A DNA stretch of 64,000 nt. Source: Qipengyuania sp. HL-TH1 (GTDB taxonomy: Bacteria > Pseudomonadota > Alphaproteobacteria > Sphingomonadales > Sphingomonadaceae). A program made the translations under genes and the position numbers. The DNA lies in contig NZ_CP142675.1 of NCBI RefSeq assembly GCF_036365825.1, positions 1,302,001 to 1,366,000 on the forward strand, given 5' to 3'. The stretch's first letter is position 1; every line of letters begins with the position of its first letter. The notes below the pieces were generated by a model. The model did not search any database. It was given only the letters and a program-made list of their open reading frames with translations, and was not told the origin of the DNA. Positions 52,440 through 61,609 of this stretch are shown piece after piece.

Positions 52440-53621
52440 ATGCTATATTATGGCATAGGGGTGTTTTGGCGAAGCATCCTGAACGGCCTTGGCGGGCCGG
52501 GCATTCCCGCGCATCTGCGGGACGACTTCACCATGCTCACTGCCCACCACATGATCGGCCAGGCGCGGCTGCTGTTTGCCGGCTTTATCCTCAGCCTGCC
52601 GGTGGTCGCCTATGGGGCGAGCCCGGGCGCGGGGCCGCTGGTCGCCTACGGGCTGCCGCTGGTGGTGCTGGCGCTCGCCACGCTCGGGCTGATCCTGCTG
52701 GCGCGCCCGATCGATTTCGACACCTCGACCACGCAGGATGCGCGGCGGGCTATCGCCACGGTGTGGAAGCTGTGCCTGCTCTCCGCCGCGGTCGGCAGTG
52801 TGTGGTGCATCGCCAGCTGGGCAAGCGCACCGGTCGAAACGCGGATCTACTATCCTGCGATCATGTCGCTCGGCGCGCTGATGCTCGGCTATTGCCTGAC
52901 CGCGGTGCGCGGCATCGGCCTATCGGTGCTGCTGGTGACGCTGGGTCCGGTGGCCGCCGCGCTGGCGAGCACGGGTCAGGTGATGGATGCGGTGCTGGCC
53001 ACTGCAGTGGTCATCGCGGTGGGGTTCCAGCTGCTGATGATGCGGCGCCACCACCATTTGCTGCTGAGCCTGGTCGAGGAACGCTACAGATCGGCCGAGC
53101 TGGCGCGGCACGATCCGCTCACCGGCCTCGCCAATCGCCGCGCGCTGATGGAACATTTCGAAGGCTTTGCCGAGCGCGGCCGCGCGGTGCGGCTGATGGT
53201 GGTCGATATCGACCGCTTCAAGAATATCAACGACCGCTTCGGGCACGATATGGGCGACGATGTGCTGCGCGCTTTCGCCGAACTGCTGGCAATCCATGCG
53301 CGCGGCGAGATCTGCGCGGCACGGCTGGGGGGCGAGGAGTTCGCGCTGCTCGCCAGCGCCGACACGCTCGACCCGGCGATCGCATTGCAGGTGCTGGGCG
53401 AAATCCGCGGCGCCTACATGCCGCATGGCGAACAGATCACTGCGAGCATCGGAGTAGCGGATGCGGTGGTGGCCGGTCCCGAGGACTGGACCGCGCTCTA
53501 TGGCGAAGCCGATCGCGCGCTCTATCGCGCCAAGAACGAAGGCCGCAACCGGGTCATGTCATTCGATGCAGAGGCGGCGTCCAGCGCGCAGATCGAGGCC
53601 TTGCGCGCACGCCGCGCCTGA
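52440..53621 (+). CDS. Membrane-bound diguanylate cyclase (GGDEF)
   Basis: 393 residues from ATG 52440, although no good ribosome site precedes it; GTG 52461 or ATG 52533 could be the start. Six membrane helices lie between residues ~45 and 205. The GGDEF domain follows: RHDPLTGLANRRALMEHF, DIDRFKNINDRFGHDMGDD, and the active-site GGEEF in ARLGGEEFALLAS. The product is c-di-GMP. The inhibitory RxxD five residues before GGEEF reads RGEI, so product inhibition is likely absent. It is divergent from recN. Confidence 0.9.
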   Translation: MLYYGIGVFWRSILNGLGGPGIPAHLRDDFTMLTAHHMIGQARLLFAGFILSLPVVAYGASPGAGPLVAYGLPLVVLALATLGLILLARPIDFDTSTTQDARRAIATVWKLCLLSAAVGSVWCIASWASAPVETRIYYPAIMSLGALMLGYCLTAVRGIGLSVLLVTLGPVAAALASTGQVMDAVLATAVVIAVGFQLLMMRRHHHLLLSLVEERYRSAELARHDPLTGLANRRALMEHFEGFAERGRAVRLMVVDIDRFKNINDRFGHDMGDDVLRAFAELLAIHARGEICAARLGGEEFALLASADTLDPAIALQVLGEIRGAYMPHGEQITASIGVADAVVAGPEDWTALYGEADRALYRAKNEGRNRVMSFDAEAASSAQIEALRARRA

Positions 53622-53635
53622 CCCGGGGGCGCGGA

Positions 53636-54439
53636 TCAGCTGGGGTTCACGCCCGCTGCGTGGTCCTGCACCAGCTCATACGCCTTGTCGTACCAGTCGT
53701 TGCCCGGATAGTTCGCGCCGAGCACTGCGGCATATTTCACCGCTTCGGCCGGAATTCCCAGCGCAAGGCTGGTTTCGGTCAGCCGGTAGAGCGCTTCGGG
53801 CGCGTGGCTGGTGGTCTCGTAATTGTCGACCACGTTCTGGAAGCGGATCTGCGCCGCGATCCACTTGCCCGAGCGTTCGTAATGCCGGCCGATCTCCATT
53901 TCCTTGCCCGCGAGGTGATCGCGCACGAGGTCGATCTTGAGCCGCGCATCGGCGGCGTAATCGCTGTTGGGGAAGCGGCGGTTGATCTCGTTGAGCGCGG
54001 TCAGCGCCTGGTCGGTGATCTTCTGGTCGCGCTGGACGTCGCTGATCTGCTCGTAATAGCTGAGCGCGATCAGGTAGAAGGCGTAAGGCGCGTCCTTGTT
54101 GCCCGGGTGGATCTGCAGGAAGCGCTGCGCCGCCTGGATCGCCTTGTTGTAATCCTGCGCAACGTAATAGCTGAACGAACCCATCAGCTGCGCCCGGCGC
54201 GCCCAGGGCGAATAGGGATGCTGGCGCTCGACCTCGTCGAACAGCGCGGCAGCCATTTCGGCCTGGCCATTGTCGAGCCGGCGCTTGGCCTCCCAGTACA
54301 GCGATTCCACGTCGCGTGCGACATAGGCGGTGTCGCGGGGGCCGTTGTCGCGGCCCGCACATCCGGCGGTGAGGAGCGTCGCACCCGCCAGCGCGGCGCC
54401 GAGGATGAGCTTGGGGGTGGAGCGGGTCTGGGTTGTCAT
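53636..54439 (-). CDS. bamD: Outer membrane protein assembly factor BamD
   Basis: 267 residues. The lipoprotein signal has ATLLTAGCAG near residue 25. Five TPR-like units follow, e.g. RRLDNGQAEMAAALFDEVER, HPYSPWARRAQLM, QDYNKAIQAAQRFLQIHPGN and GRHYERSGKWIAAQIRFQNV, exactly the BamD/YfiO pattern. It is an essential periplasmic partner of BamA in inserting beta-barrels. ATG 54439 has the lipoprotein signal directly behind it. It lies downstream of proB on the same strand, 67 bp apart. Confidence 0.94.
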   Translation of the reverse strand: MTTQTRSTPKLILGAALAGATLLTAGCAGRDNGPRDTAYVARDVESLYWEAKRRLDNGQAEMAAALFDEVERQHPYSPWARRAQLMGSFSYYVAQDYNKAIQAAQRFLQIHPGNKDAPYAFYLIALSYYEQISDVQRDQKITDQALTALNEINRRFPNSDYAADARLKIDLVRDHLAGKEMEIGRHYERSGKWIAAQIRFQNVVDNYETTSHAPEALYRLTETSLALGIPAEAVKYAAVLGANYPGNDWYDKAYELVQDHAAGVNPS

Positions 54440-54506
54440 GGGAAGCAGCCTATAACCAGCGTCCCGATGAACGCCAAGTGAAGTTCGCGCCGCTGTCCCC
54501 CGAGCG

Positions 54507-55655
54507 CTATTGTGCGCTGGAAATTTCTTCGGGGGCATCCCACAACAGGTGGCGGTTTTCGAGCATCACCAGATTGGCGCTGCGGATCACTTCGCCCTTG
54601 GTGCGATAACCGAGCAATTGTTCGGCCTGCGTATCGGGATTGCTCGTCAGCACGCGCAATTCCTCCGAGGTGAAATCGCTCAGCCCGCGGGCACGTTCGA
54701 TGCCTTTGCTGTCGTAGATATGGAGCACGTCGCCGCGCGAGAAATCGCCGGTCATCGAAATCACGTCGCCGCGGCGGATCGGGCGATCGCCCCCCAGCCC
54801 CGATGCGGTGGTGTCGGAAATCACCAGGCTGCCCGCCATCTGCAGGCGGTTAGCGATCCAGCTGTCCCAGCCCGACAGCGGATTGGGATGCGGGAGAATC
54901 TTGGTCGAACGGCGCGTCTGGGCCAGCACGCTGGAGACCGGGTGATCCGCCTCGCCCTGCGCGATCCAGGTGGTGACGCCCGCTTCCTGCGCCATGTTGG
55001 CGGCCAGCAGCTTGGTCTCCATCCCGCCCGTGCCGAGCGTGCTCTTGCCCTTGGTCGCGTCCATATACAGGCTGACATCCTCGACCTCGGGCACGAATTG
55101 CGCCTCGGGATCGTCGGGATTGCGGTCGTAAAGGCCGTCGACGCCGGTGAGAATCACGAAATCGTCCGCGCCGACCATCTGCGCGACCTTGGCCGCCAGC
55201 CGGTCGTTGTCGCCGACACGGATTTCCTCGGTGGTGATGGTATCGTTCTCGTTGACGATCGGGACCACGTTGGACTGGAGCAGGCGGTGCACGGTGTTGC
55301 GCGTGTTGAGGAAACGGCGGTGATCCTCGAAATCGCCCAGCGTCAGCAGCACCTGCGCAATCTCGAAGCCAAACTCGTGCCCGACCTGCTTATAGGCATT
55401 GAGCAGCAGCGGCATGCCGCAAGCGGCGGCGGCCTGCTTGTCGGATACTCCGGCGCTTTCGGGCGTTTCCCCGATGATGCGCAGGCCCAGTGCGACCGAG
55501 CCCGACGAGCACAGGATCACATTGGTACCTTCGGCGCGCAACTGGGCAATGTCTTCCAGCAGACGCTGGAGGAAGCCATAACGCGGAGTGAGGAGCTGTT
55601 GGTTGGCAAGGAGGGCCGAACCGATTTTGACGACGATGTTTCGTTTTTGGGTCAT
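54507..55655 (-). CDS. proB: Glutamate 5-kinase
   Basis: A 382-residue enzyme phosphorylating glutamate, the first step of proline synthesis. The kinase domain (residues 1-~255) has NIVVKIGSALLAN, CSSGSVALGLRIIG, NENDTITTEEIRVGDNDRLA and GTGGMETKLLAA. The C-terminal PUA domain contains the stretch near RGDVISMTGDFSRGDVLHIY. ATG 55655 is used; the frame is open upstream, but that part is AT-rich and unlike the family. It is divergent from proC across a 212-bp AT-rich region with two strong palindromes. Confidence 0.94.
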   Translation of the reverse strand: MTQKRNIVVKIGSALLANQQLLTPRYGFLQRLLEDIAQLRAEGTNVILCSSGSVALGLRIIGETPESAGVSDKQAAAACGMPLLLNAYKQVGHEFGFEIAQVLLTLGDFEDHRRFLNTRNTVHRLLQSNVVPIVNENDTITTEEIRVGDNDRLAAKVAQMVGADDFVILTGVDGLYDRNPDDPEAQFVPEVEDVSLYMDATKGKSTLGTGGMETKLLAANMAQEAGVTTWIAQGEADHPVSSVLAQTRRSTKILPHPNPLSGWDSWIANRLQMAGSLVISDTTASGLGGDRPIRRGDVISMTGDFSRGDVLHIYDSKGIERARGLSDFTSEELRVLTSNPDTQAEQLLGYRTKGEVIRSANLVMLENRHLLWDAPEEISSAQ

Positions 55656-55707
55656 ATTTTTCGAATGTTGCGTAGGCTTGAAATTTCTCGAGCACAATAT
55701 AGATAGT

Positions 55708-55726
55708 GGTTGTGCACTGCACAACC
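55708..55726. promoter_or_regulatory. Perfect 19-bp palindrome between proB and proC
   Basis: GGTTGTGCA-C-TGCACAACC: 9-bp arms around one base. It lies ~53 bp upstream of the proB ATG and just before TTGAAA-N17-ATAAGA (55733-55761), a possible promoter toward proC. The size and symmetry are those of an operator; the protein is unknown. Confidence 0.5.
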
Positions 55727-55787
55727 GCCTTTTTGAAAATACCGGCCTAACATGAATAAGATCGTATTTGGTATAGTTAAGGCAGTA

Positions 55788-55802
55788 AGCTTCCAGGAAG
55801 CT
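55788..55802. promoter_or_regulatory. Second palindrome in the proB-proC gap
   Basis: AGCTTCC-A-GGAAGCT, 7-bp arms with a single central base, 65 bp before the proposed proC start. It could be a second operator or a leader hairpin; no T-run marks it as a terminator. Confidence 0.4.
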
Positions 55803-55841
55803 CTTCTTATAGTCAAGTAAGCACAAGATTACACAAGAGCC

Positions 55842-55865
55842 ATGGCGCTCGGAAACGGATTTTAG
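55842..55865 (+). CDS. Possible seven-residue leader peptide before proC
   Basis: ATG GCG CTC GGA AAC GGA TTT TAG encodes MALGNGF and ends 2 bases before the proposed ATT start of proC, in a different frame. It contains no proline, so classic proline attenuation is not indicated, but it could load ribosomes onto the proC start. It may equally be chance. Confidence 0.2.
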   Translation: MALGNGF

Positions 55866-55867
55866 TC

Positions 55868-56653
55868 ATTATAAAAACTGTTTGCATTGTCGGATGCGGA
55901 AAAATGGGCTCCGCTTTACTTTCGCAATGGGTCGAGGGGCCCGAAAGGATCACCGTGGTCGATCCAGCCGGTAGCGATGTGCCCGAAGAGGTCACTCTCG
56001 TCACCGACCGCGAACAGATCGCCGACAAGCGATTCGACTGCATCGTTGCCGCGGTGAAGCCGCAGCTGATCGACGATATCCTGGCCGATTATATCGAGCA
56101 TCTGGCGCCGGGAGGATACGTCCTCTCGATCGCTGCCGGCTATTCGGGGGCGCGCCTCTCCAGGCTGATGGGCGATGCGCCGGTCATCCGCACGATGCCC
56201 AACCTCCCCGCCGCGATCGGCCGCGGCGTCAGCGGCATCTGCCCCGGCCCGCATGCCAGTTCGATCCATGTCACCCATGCCGAGGCGTTCATGCGCCGCG
56301 CAGGCGCAACCATTACGGTCGGCAGCGAAGACAAGCTCGACAAGGTGACCGCCGTGGCGGGTTCGGGCCCCGGTTACGTCTTCGAGATTGCCCGCGCTTA
56401 TGCCGAAGCGGCCATGGCGCAGGGTTTCGACGAGGACGAAGCGCGCGACATGGTGCTCGGCACGATTGGCGGGGCGATCGCCATGGCCAGCGAACCGTCG
56501 GCGCCCAGCCTTGAGGAATTGCGCAATTCGGTGACCAGCAAGGGCGGCACCACTGCCGCCGGTCTCGGCGCCCTCAATGCAGATGGCGGCCTTTCCAAGC
56601 GCCTGCATGATACCCTGCAGGCAGCCTACGACCGGGCGGTCGAGTTGCGCTGA
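55868..56653 (+). CDS. proC: Pyrroline-5-carboxylate reductase, probably with a non-canonical start
   Basis: 261 residues if begun at ATT 55868; the last step of proline synthesis. [18 protein letters not shown] contains the NADPH-binding VGCGKMG loop. The first canonical in-frame start is ATG 55904, which lies inside that loop and would delete it. Upstream the frame is open back to a TAA at 55778 with no ATG, GTG or TTG. The rest is normal: [36 protein letters not shown] and [16 protein letters not shown] initiation, an error or a recent mutation are the options. Confidence 0.85.
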   Translation: MIKTVCIVGCGKMGSALLSQWVEGPERITVVDPAGSDVPEEVTLVTDREQIADKRFDCIVAAVKPQLIDDILADYIEHLAPGGYVLSIAAGYSGARLSRLMGDAPVIRTMPNLPAAIGRGVSGICPGPHASSIHVTHAEAFMRRAGATITVGSEDKLDKVTAVAGSGPGYVFEIARAYAEAAMAQGFDEDEARDMVLGTIGGAIAMASEPSAPSLEELRNSVTSKGGTTAAGLGALNADGGLSKRLHDTLQAAYDRAVELR

Positions 56654-56697
56654 ACGCCAGCGACTCCCGCCCCGAAACACGATATATGAGAGATACT

Positions 56698-57963
56698 ATG
56701 ACCGACCAGACACTCGACCCGCAATTGCATATCCACGACCTCGGCCAGCGCGCGCGCAAGGCAGCTCGCGGCCTGCTGTCGGCCAGCACCGAGGCGAAGA
56801 ACACCGCGCTGCGCGAAGCCGCCAAGGCGCTGCGCGACCGCACGCCCGACCTGCTCGAAGCCAATGCCAAGGATGTGAAGAGCGTCGAAGGCAGCAAGCC
56901 CGAAAGCTTCATCGACCGTCTGCGCCTGACCGAGGAGCGGATCGCGGGCATGGCCGGCGCGCTCGAGGAAATCGCCGAACTGCCCGACCCCGTCGGCCGC
57001 CAGCTGGCGACGTTCGAGCGGCCCAACGGCCTCACGATCGAACGCGTGGCGGTGCCCATCGGCGTGATCGGCATGATTTACGAATCGCGCCCCAATGTCG
57101 GCGCGGACGCCAGCGCGCTGTGCCTCAAGTCGGGCAATGCGGTGATCCTGCGCGGCGGCAGCGAAAGCCGCTATTCGACGCGCGTGATCGTCGATTGCAT
57201 GGGCGCCGGGCTGAAGGCTGTCGGCCTGCCCGAGGATGCGGTGCAGACCGTCGGCACGACCGACCGCAATGCCGTCGCCGCGCTGCTCAAGGCCGATGAA
57301 TTCGTCGATCTGGTGATCCCGCGCGGCGGACGCGGGCTGGTCGAACTGGTCCGCGACCAGGCCAGCGTGCCCACGCTGCTCCACCTCGACGGCAATTGTC
57401 ACAGCTACGTCCACGCCGCCGCCGATCTCGACAAGGCGGTCAAGGTGATCCGCAATGCCAAGCTGCGCCGGACCGGCGTGTGCGGCGCGACCGAAAGCGT
57501 GGTGGTGGACCGCGCAGTAGCAGCGGACTTCATCCCCAAGTTCGCCGACACGATGGGCGGCGATTGCGAATTGCGCGGCGATGCCGATGCGGTGGCGATC
57601 GACGGCCGCTTGAAGCAGGCAACCGAGGAAGATTGGAATACCGAATATCTCGACCCCATCGCCAGCGTGAAGATCGTCGACGGGCTCGATGAAGGTATCG
57701 CCTGGGTGGAAGCGCATTCGAGCCATCACACCGATGCGATCCTGACCGAGGACGACGACGCTGCGCGCAAGTTCATGACCAGCATCGACAGCGCCATCGT
57801 GATGCACAATGCCAGCACGCAGTTCGCCGATGGCGGCGAGTTCGGCATGGGCGCGGAAATCGGCATTGCGACCGGCAAGATGCACGCGCGCGGGCCGGTC
57901 GGCCTCGAGCAATTGTGCAGCTTCAAATATCTCGTCCACGGCGACGGCCAGATCCGTCCGTAA
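56698..57963 (+). CDS. proA: Gamma-glutamyl phosphate reductase (glutamate-5-semialdehyde dehydrogenase)
   Basis: A 421-residue NADPH enzyme of the second proline step. [20 protein letters not shown] is near residue 120, [15 protein letters not shown] near 145, [15 protein letters not shown] near 205, and the catalytic Cys in [13 protein letters not shown] near 262. ATG 56698 is chosen with GAGAG ~6 bp upstream; ATG 56686 is possible. It follows proC by 44 bp. A bidirectional terminator lies 37 bp downstream. Confidence 0.95.
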   Translation: MTDQTLDPQLHIHDLGQRARKAARGLLSASTEAKNTALREAAKALRDRTPDLLEANAKDVKSVEGSKPESFIDRLRLTEERIAGMAGALEEIAELPDPVGRQLATFERPNGLTIERVAVPIGVIGMIYESRPNVGADASALCLKSGNAVILRGGSESRYSTRVIVDCMGAGLKAVGLPEDAVQTVGTTDRNAVAALLKADEFVDLVIPRGGRGLVELVRDQASVPTLLHLDGNCHSYVHAAADLDKAVKVIRNAKLRRTGVCGATESVVVDRAVAADFIPKFADTMGGDCELRGDADAVAIDGRLKQATEEDWNTEYLDPIASVKIVDGLDEGIAWVEAHSSHHTDAILTEDDDAARKFMTSIDSAIVMHNASTQFADGGEFGMGAEIGIATGKMHARGPVGLEQLCSFKYLVHGDGQIRP

Positions 57964-58000
57964 ACGTCCCGCCCGCTCCGGCGGCTGAGTAGAATTAAAG

Positions 58001-58036
58001 CCTCCCCGGTGCCCTTGTCGGTATCCGGGGAGGTTT
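58001..58036. terminator. Bidirectional intrinsic terminator between proA and a convergent gene
   Basis: CCTCCCCGG pairs with CCGGGGAGG around a 15-base loop. It is followed by TTTGCATTT on the plus strand and CTTTAATT on the minus strand. It serves proA and the hypothetical gene ending at 58050. Confidence 0.8.
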
Positions 58037-58049
58037 GCATTTGGGCCGC

Positions 58050-58373
58050 CTAACGGATCTCGCTGGCCGCGGCGACCGCCGGGTCGAACACTTCCTGCGG
58101 CACGTGCACTTCGACATTCTCATAGCGGTAAACGGGAATCGCCGGTTGCACGGGTCCGGGGTCGGGCGCGTACCAATCGGCGCTGGCAGCGCTGTTCGCC
58201 GCCGATGCCGCGGGCGCCGCGCCGGCCCGTTCGCGCAGGATTTGCTGGCCCTGGCGCGCGTCCTCCGCATCCATCCCCGCCAGCCGCGTCACCGGCCCAT
58301 CTTCGCCCATCGTCGAAGCGACGACCAGCAAGATGCCGCCCGCCATGCACAGCGCGAATTTCTTGTCCATCAT
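58050..58373 (-). CDS. Hypothetical exported or membrane-anchored protein downstream of the tad genes
   Basis: 107 residues. One N-terminal hydrophobic segment (KFALCMAGGILLVVASTMG), an Ala/Ser-rich middle and a Pro/Tyr-containing end (PVYRYENVEVHVPQEV). No family is recognised. It is read in the same direction as the tadG-tadE-tadE genes, 46 bp after the last one, so it may be an accessory of that operon. Two adjacent ATGs (58373, 58370) are possible starts. Confidence 0.65.
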   Translation of the reverse strand: MMDKKFALCMAGGILLVVASTMGEDGPVTRLAGMDAEDARQGQQILRERAGAAPAASAANSAASADWYAPDPGPVQPAIPVYRYENVEVHVPQEVFDPAVAAASEIR

Positions 58374-58419
58374 GGGTACTTTCAAGCCGTAGGGTCGCCC
58401 CCGCCTAACAGGAATTGGC

Positions 58420-59070
58420 CTAACAGGAATTGGTCGCCAGATTCTGCGTATTGGTCAGGTTCTGGTTGGTCCGTTCGCGCACGTTGAACGCGCTTTCGTA
58501 ACGCAGCTCGAGACCGTTGGCGACGATGCTCGGGAGGATCCGCGGCGTGTAGCGATAAGACACTTCGGCAAACATCACCGCGGTCCCGTCGGCGGCTTTG
58601 ATCTTGCTCGCCGTCGAACCCAGCCCATCGCGGAGCGAGCCATCGGTCCGGCCCGCGTCCTGCGTGCCGTAGCGCGGTGTGGCGGCCAGCGCGCCGTAGC
58701 AGCGCTGCCAGTTGATCATCTGGCCTGCCTGGCCGCCGGTCCTGCCGTTCGGTTCGAGCGAGGACAGGATCACGCGCCCATTGGTGGCGAAATCGACCCC
58801 GCGCCCGACCTGGTCGGCACCCGCGAACACTTCGTAGATATCGGCCTCGTCGATCCCCTGGCGCACGCGTCCGGCATTGTCGGCGACCGAAATCGCGATC
58901 TGGCTGATGCGCATGTGGGCCATCACCAGATTGATTACCTCGAGCCCGCCGAACAAAAGCGTGACGAAGATCGGCAGGGCGAAGGCGAATTCGGTCAACG
59001 CGATCCCGCGCCGCGAACGGATCAGGGCTCGGATGAAACGCCGCGCCGAGGAGGGTGTTTTCCGGCTCAT
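58420..59070 (-). CDS. TadE-like pilus-assembly pseudopilin, copy 2
   Basis: 216 residues. The TadE signature RSRRGIALTEFAFALPIFVT then LLFGGLEVINLVMAHMRISQ forms the single N-terminal helix with the conserved Glu in TEFA. The remainder is a periplasmic domain. TadE/TadF minor pseudopilins act in Flp/tight-adherence pilus biogenesis. ATG 59070 overlaps the stop of the preceding gene (ATGA). The prepilin peptidase and ATPase genes of a tad locus are not in this window. Confidence 0.87.
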   Translation of the reverse strand: MSRKTPSSARRFIRALIRSRRGIALTEFAFALPIFVTLLFGGLEVINLVMAHMRISQIAISVADNAGRVRQGIDEADIYEVFAGADQVGRGVDFATNGRVILSSLEPNGRTGGQAGQMINWQRCYGALAATPRYGTQDAGRTDGSLRDGLGSTASKIKAADGTAVMFAEVSYRYTPRILPSIVANGLELRYESAFNVRERTNQNLTNTQNLATNSC

Positions 59071-59672
59071 ACGCACACCGTCGAAGGCACTTTCTGCGCC
59101 GCATAGGGCTGGTTGCGGACCGCCGCCGTGGCATAGATGTGATAGTCGGGCGTCGTGTCGATGAATTTGTGGATCGGGAACAGCCGGGGCATGCTCAGCC
59201 GTACTTCATAGAACACCACATCGTCCGCCCCGCCGACGCCGGTCCGGCCCGCGCTGGTATCGTAGGCCCCGTTGGCATTGAGATCGACGAAGCAATCGCC
59301 CAGGTCGTATTGGCCGTTCGAATTGTAATCGGTGACCAGCTTCTCGCTGCGGCCGATGCCTGAGAAATCGTAGAAATTGCGCATGGTGATCTGGTAGGTG
59401 GCGCCGCGCGCGATCACGTCCGAACGCGTCTGGATCGCACAGCCGATCTGCTCCTCTACCGTGTCGCCCGTGCAGTTGAAGGTCGGCCCCTCGAGCGAAC
59501 CGGTCCGCGCGACATCGTTGAGCGCACCCTGGATGACTGAACGGAGATAGGCCTGGTAGCCGAGGTCCAGCCCGCCGATCAGGAACAGCAGCAGCGGCGT
59601 CAGCACCAGCGCGAACTCGACGATCGCCGCGCCCTGCTCGTCCCGGCGCAAGCGTTTGACGAGGCCCCTCAT
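59067..59672 (-). CDS. TadE-like pilus-assembly pseudopilin, copy 1, with Asp/Asn-rich loops
   Basis: 201 residues. RRDEQGAAIVEFALVLTPLL then LFLIGGLDLGYQAYLRSVIQ is the TadE helix with Glu after the cleavage-like position. Near residues 118-145, DYNSNGQYDLGD and DLNANGAYD are DxNxNGxxD loops resembling calcium-binding sites. ATG 59672 overlaps the tadG stop, and its own stop overlaps the next start: a fully coupled three-gene set. Confidence 0.87.
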   Translation of the reverse strand: MRGLVKRLRRDEQGAAIVEFALVLTPLLLFLIGGLDLGYQAYLRSVIQGALNDVARTGSLEGPTFNCTGDTVEEQIGCAIQTRSDVIARGATYQITMRNFYDFSGIGRSEKLVTDYNSNGQYDLGDCFVDLNANGAYDTSAGRTGVGGADDVVFYEVRLSMPRLFPIHKFIDTTPDYHIYATAAVRNQPYAAQKVPSTVCV

Positions 59673-61609
59673 TGGGTCAGCCTCAGCGCGCCGATCTGGT
59701 TGCCGATCTGGCGGAACTTGCTGATCAGCGCGGCGCGGTCGGCGACGGTCGAAGCCTGTCCGGGGCTGCTGGCACAGCCGCTCAGATTGGCAGTGAGCGC
59801 AGTGTCGAAACCGATGACCCACAGCGAGGCGCCGAGGTTCTTGGCTGCGTTGCAGGCCATGCGGAAGCGCTGCTCGTGGCGCGCCAGCTGGTTCGAACAA
59901 TTGCCCGAACCGGTCGTGCGCATGTCGTTCTGCTCGACCCCGTAAGCGGTATAGACGTTGCAATAGGCGGTCTGCGCGCCATCGGTCATGAAGATCACAT
60001 GGCGGTTGCAGGGCATCGAATTGTAATAGTCGCAGCCATCGCCGAACACGCCGCCGGTCGAGATGAACCGCGCGCCCCAGATCATGCCGATGTCGTGATA
60101 GGTCCCGCCGACGGTCTGCAGGCCCTTGACGTAAGTGTCGAGCGCGGTGCGATCCCATTCGGCGAGGCGGCGCGCCTCGGTCGGACAGGCCCAGTAGCCC
60201 TGGCTATAGGCATAGTTCTTGATCCAGCCGGTGGTGTTGGCGGCATCCGCATTCGAAGTGGTCGAGGCGGTGCCCGCACTACGGGTGAAGATCAGGTCGG
60301 GCACCATCGGGCGCCAGCGCGTCGCATCGCTGCCGGGGATCAGGTCGATGTCGAGATCCTTCGCGCCCGACGGGATGGTCATGCTGGTCCCGCCGTCGAT
60401 CCCGGTGGTGGTGTCGCGTTCCTCGATACAGCCGTTCCACACGGCGTCGGCCGTGCTCACGCCGGTACCCACTGCGGCGAGCTGCTGCGCATTGTAGCTC
60501 CCGCCCGGCGCCGGCACGGTGCCGGCCGCGCTGGTGGCGAAGGTCAGCTTGCCGCCCGGCCGGATATAGTCCGACGTGTCGTACTGCACCTGGCGATAGG
60601 TCCAGTTGCTGAAGGCCTTGGTGCCGCTTTCCTTGTAGGTCGTGGTCTCGACGCTCTTCCAGCGGCGGCAGCTGCGGTTGGTGCCCGAAGTGTCGGGCGC
60701 ATTCGACCAGCCCCAGTTCTGCGACTGGTTGTAGTTGTTGCTCGACGACGTCCCCTGGTAACGGGTCACCGTCGTAGCGCTGGGCGGCGGGCCCCCGCCG
60801 CTGGTGTTGGGCGCACCCACGTAATTCTCGCATTCGCTGTTCGACAGGCTGCCGTTATAGACCTCCCACGACCCGCTCTGCGTCGGGGCATTGCTGGTGT
60901 AGACCGCCTGGTTGAAGTTCGCCACGCGCGAGGGGACGGTCACGTTCGAGCGCATGTAGCCCGCGTTCTGGCCATAGACGAGCCGGCCGACATTGACCGT
61001 GCTCGAATAGGGCACCACGCCGTAGCGCAGCCGCAATCCCTGCGCCTGGAGCTGCGCCTGCGTCGGCGCGAGTTCGTCATACAGCGCCAGCACCGCGTCC
61101 TGCAGCGCCGCGATCTTGGTCGAGCCGCTGATGCTCTCGGCCATCGAGCCGGTGACATCGAGCACCAGCACGATATCGGTGTTGACGAAATTGAGCGAGG
61201 CATCGCAGCTGACCGAGACGGGCAGCGAACCGAAGCCGAACAAATTCATCACCACCGTCGGGATCGTCGTCTCCGCCGCCACGCGGACCACGCCGGGGCC
61301 CGAGCGGCTGATCACGGGGGTGAACCCGGCGGTGCCGTACAGCCCCTGCGGGAAGTTGAAGCCGAAGAAGTCCTTGCCGGTGGCCTCGACCTCGCTCGAC
61401 AGCGCATCGTCCTTCATCACCCGCCGCGCGGCGAGGCTGGCGGCGTCGCACGCGCTCTGCATCTTGCTCTTGGCCATATAGGCGCGGCTGAGGTCGACCC
61501 CGCTGCCGATCATGATGGTCAGCGGCACCAGCGCCGCGCCGACGATGGGCAGGACGTTACCCCGTGTATCCCGCGACAATTGCGCGAGCAGACGACACAG
61601 CAAGGCCAT
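59669..61609 (-). CDS. TadG-like protein with von Willebrand factor A domain
   Basis: 646 residues. DTRGNVLPIVGAALVPLTIM is the Flp/TadG-type N-terminal helix (DUF2134/TadE-like). A vWA domain follows, with the MIDAS start VLVLDVTGSMAES near residue 150 and later HVIFMTDGAQ near 540. The middle ~300 residues are Ser/Thr/Asn/Gly-rich and probably extracellular. TadG proteins are linked to Flp pilus function at the cell envelope. First gene of the tadG-tadE-tadE operon. Confidence 0.87.
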   Translation of the reverse strand: MALLCRLLAQLSRDTRGNVLPIVGAALVPLTIMIGSGVDLSRAYMAKSKMQSACDAASLAARRVMKDDALSSEVEATGKDFFGFNFPQGLYGTAGFTPVISRSGPGVVRVAAETTIPTVVMNLFGFGSLPVSVSCDASLNFVNTDIVLVLDVTGSMAESISGSTKIAALQDAVLALYDELAPTQAQLQAQGLRLRYGVVPYSSTVNVGRLVYGQNAGYMRSNVTVPSRVANFNQAVYTSNAPTQSGSWEVYNGSLSNSECENYVGAPNTSGGGPPPSATTVTRYQGTSSSNNYNQSQNWGWSNAPDTSGTNRSCRRWKSVETTTYKESGTKAFSNWTYRQVQYDTSDYIRPGGKLTFATSAAGTVPAPGGSYNAQQLAAVGTGVSTADAVWNGCIEERDTTTGIDGGTSMTIPSGAKDLDIDLIPGSDATRWRPMVPDLIFTRSAGTASTTSNADAANTTGWIKNYAYSQGYWACPTEARRLAEWDRTALDTYVKGLQTVGGTYHDIGMIWGARFISTGGVFGDGCDYYNSMPCNRHVIFMTDGAQTAYCNVYTAYGVEQNDMRTTGSGNCSNQLARHEQRFRMACNAAKNLGASLWVIGFDTALTANLSGCASSPGQASTVADRAALISKFRQIGNQIGALRLTQ

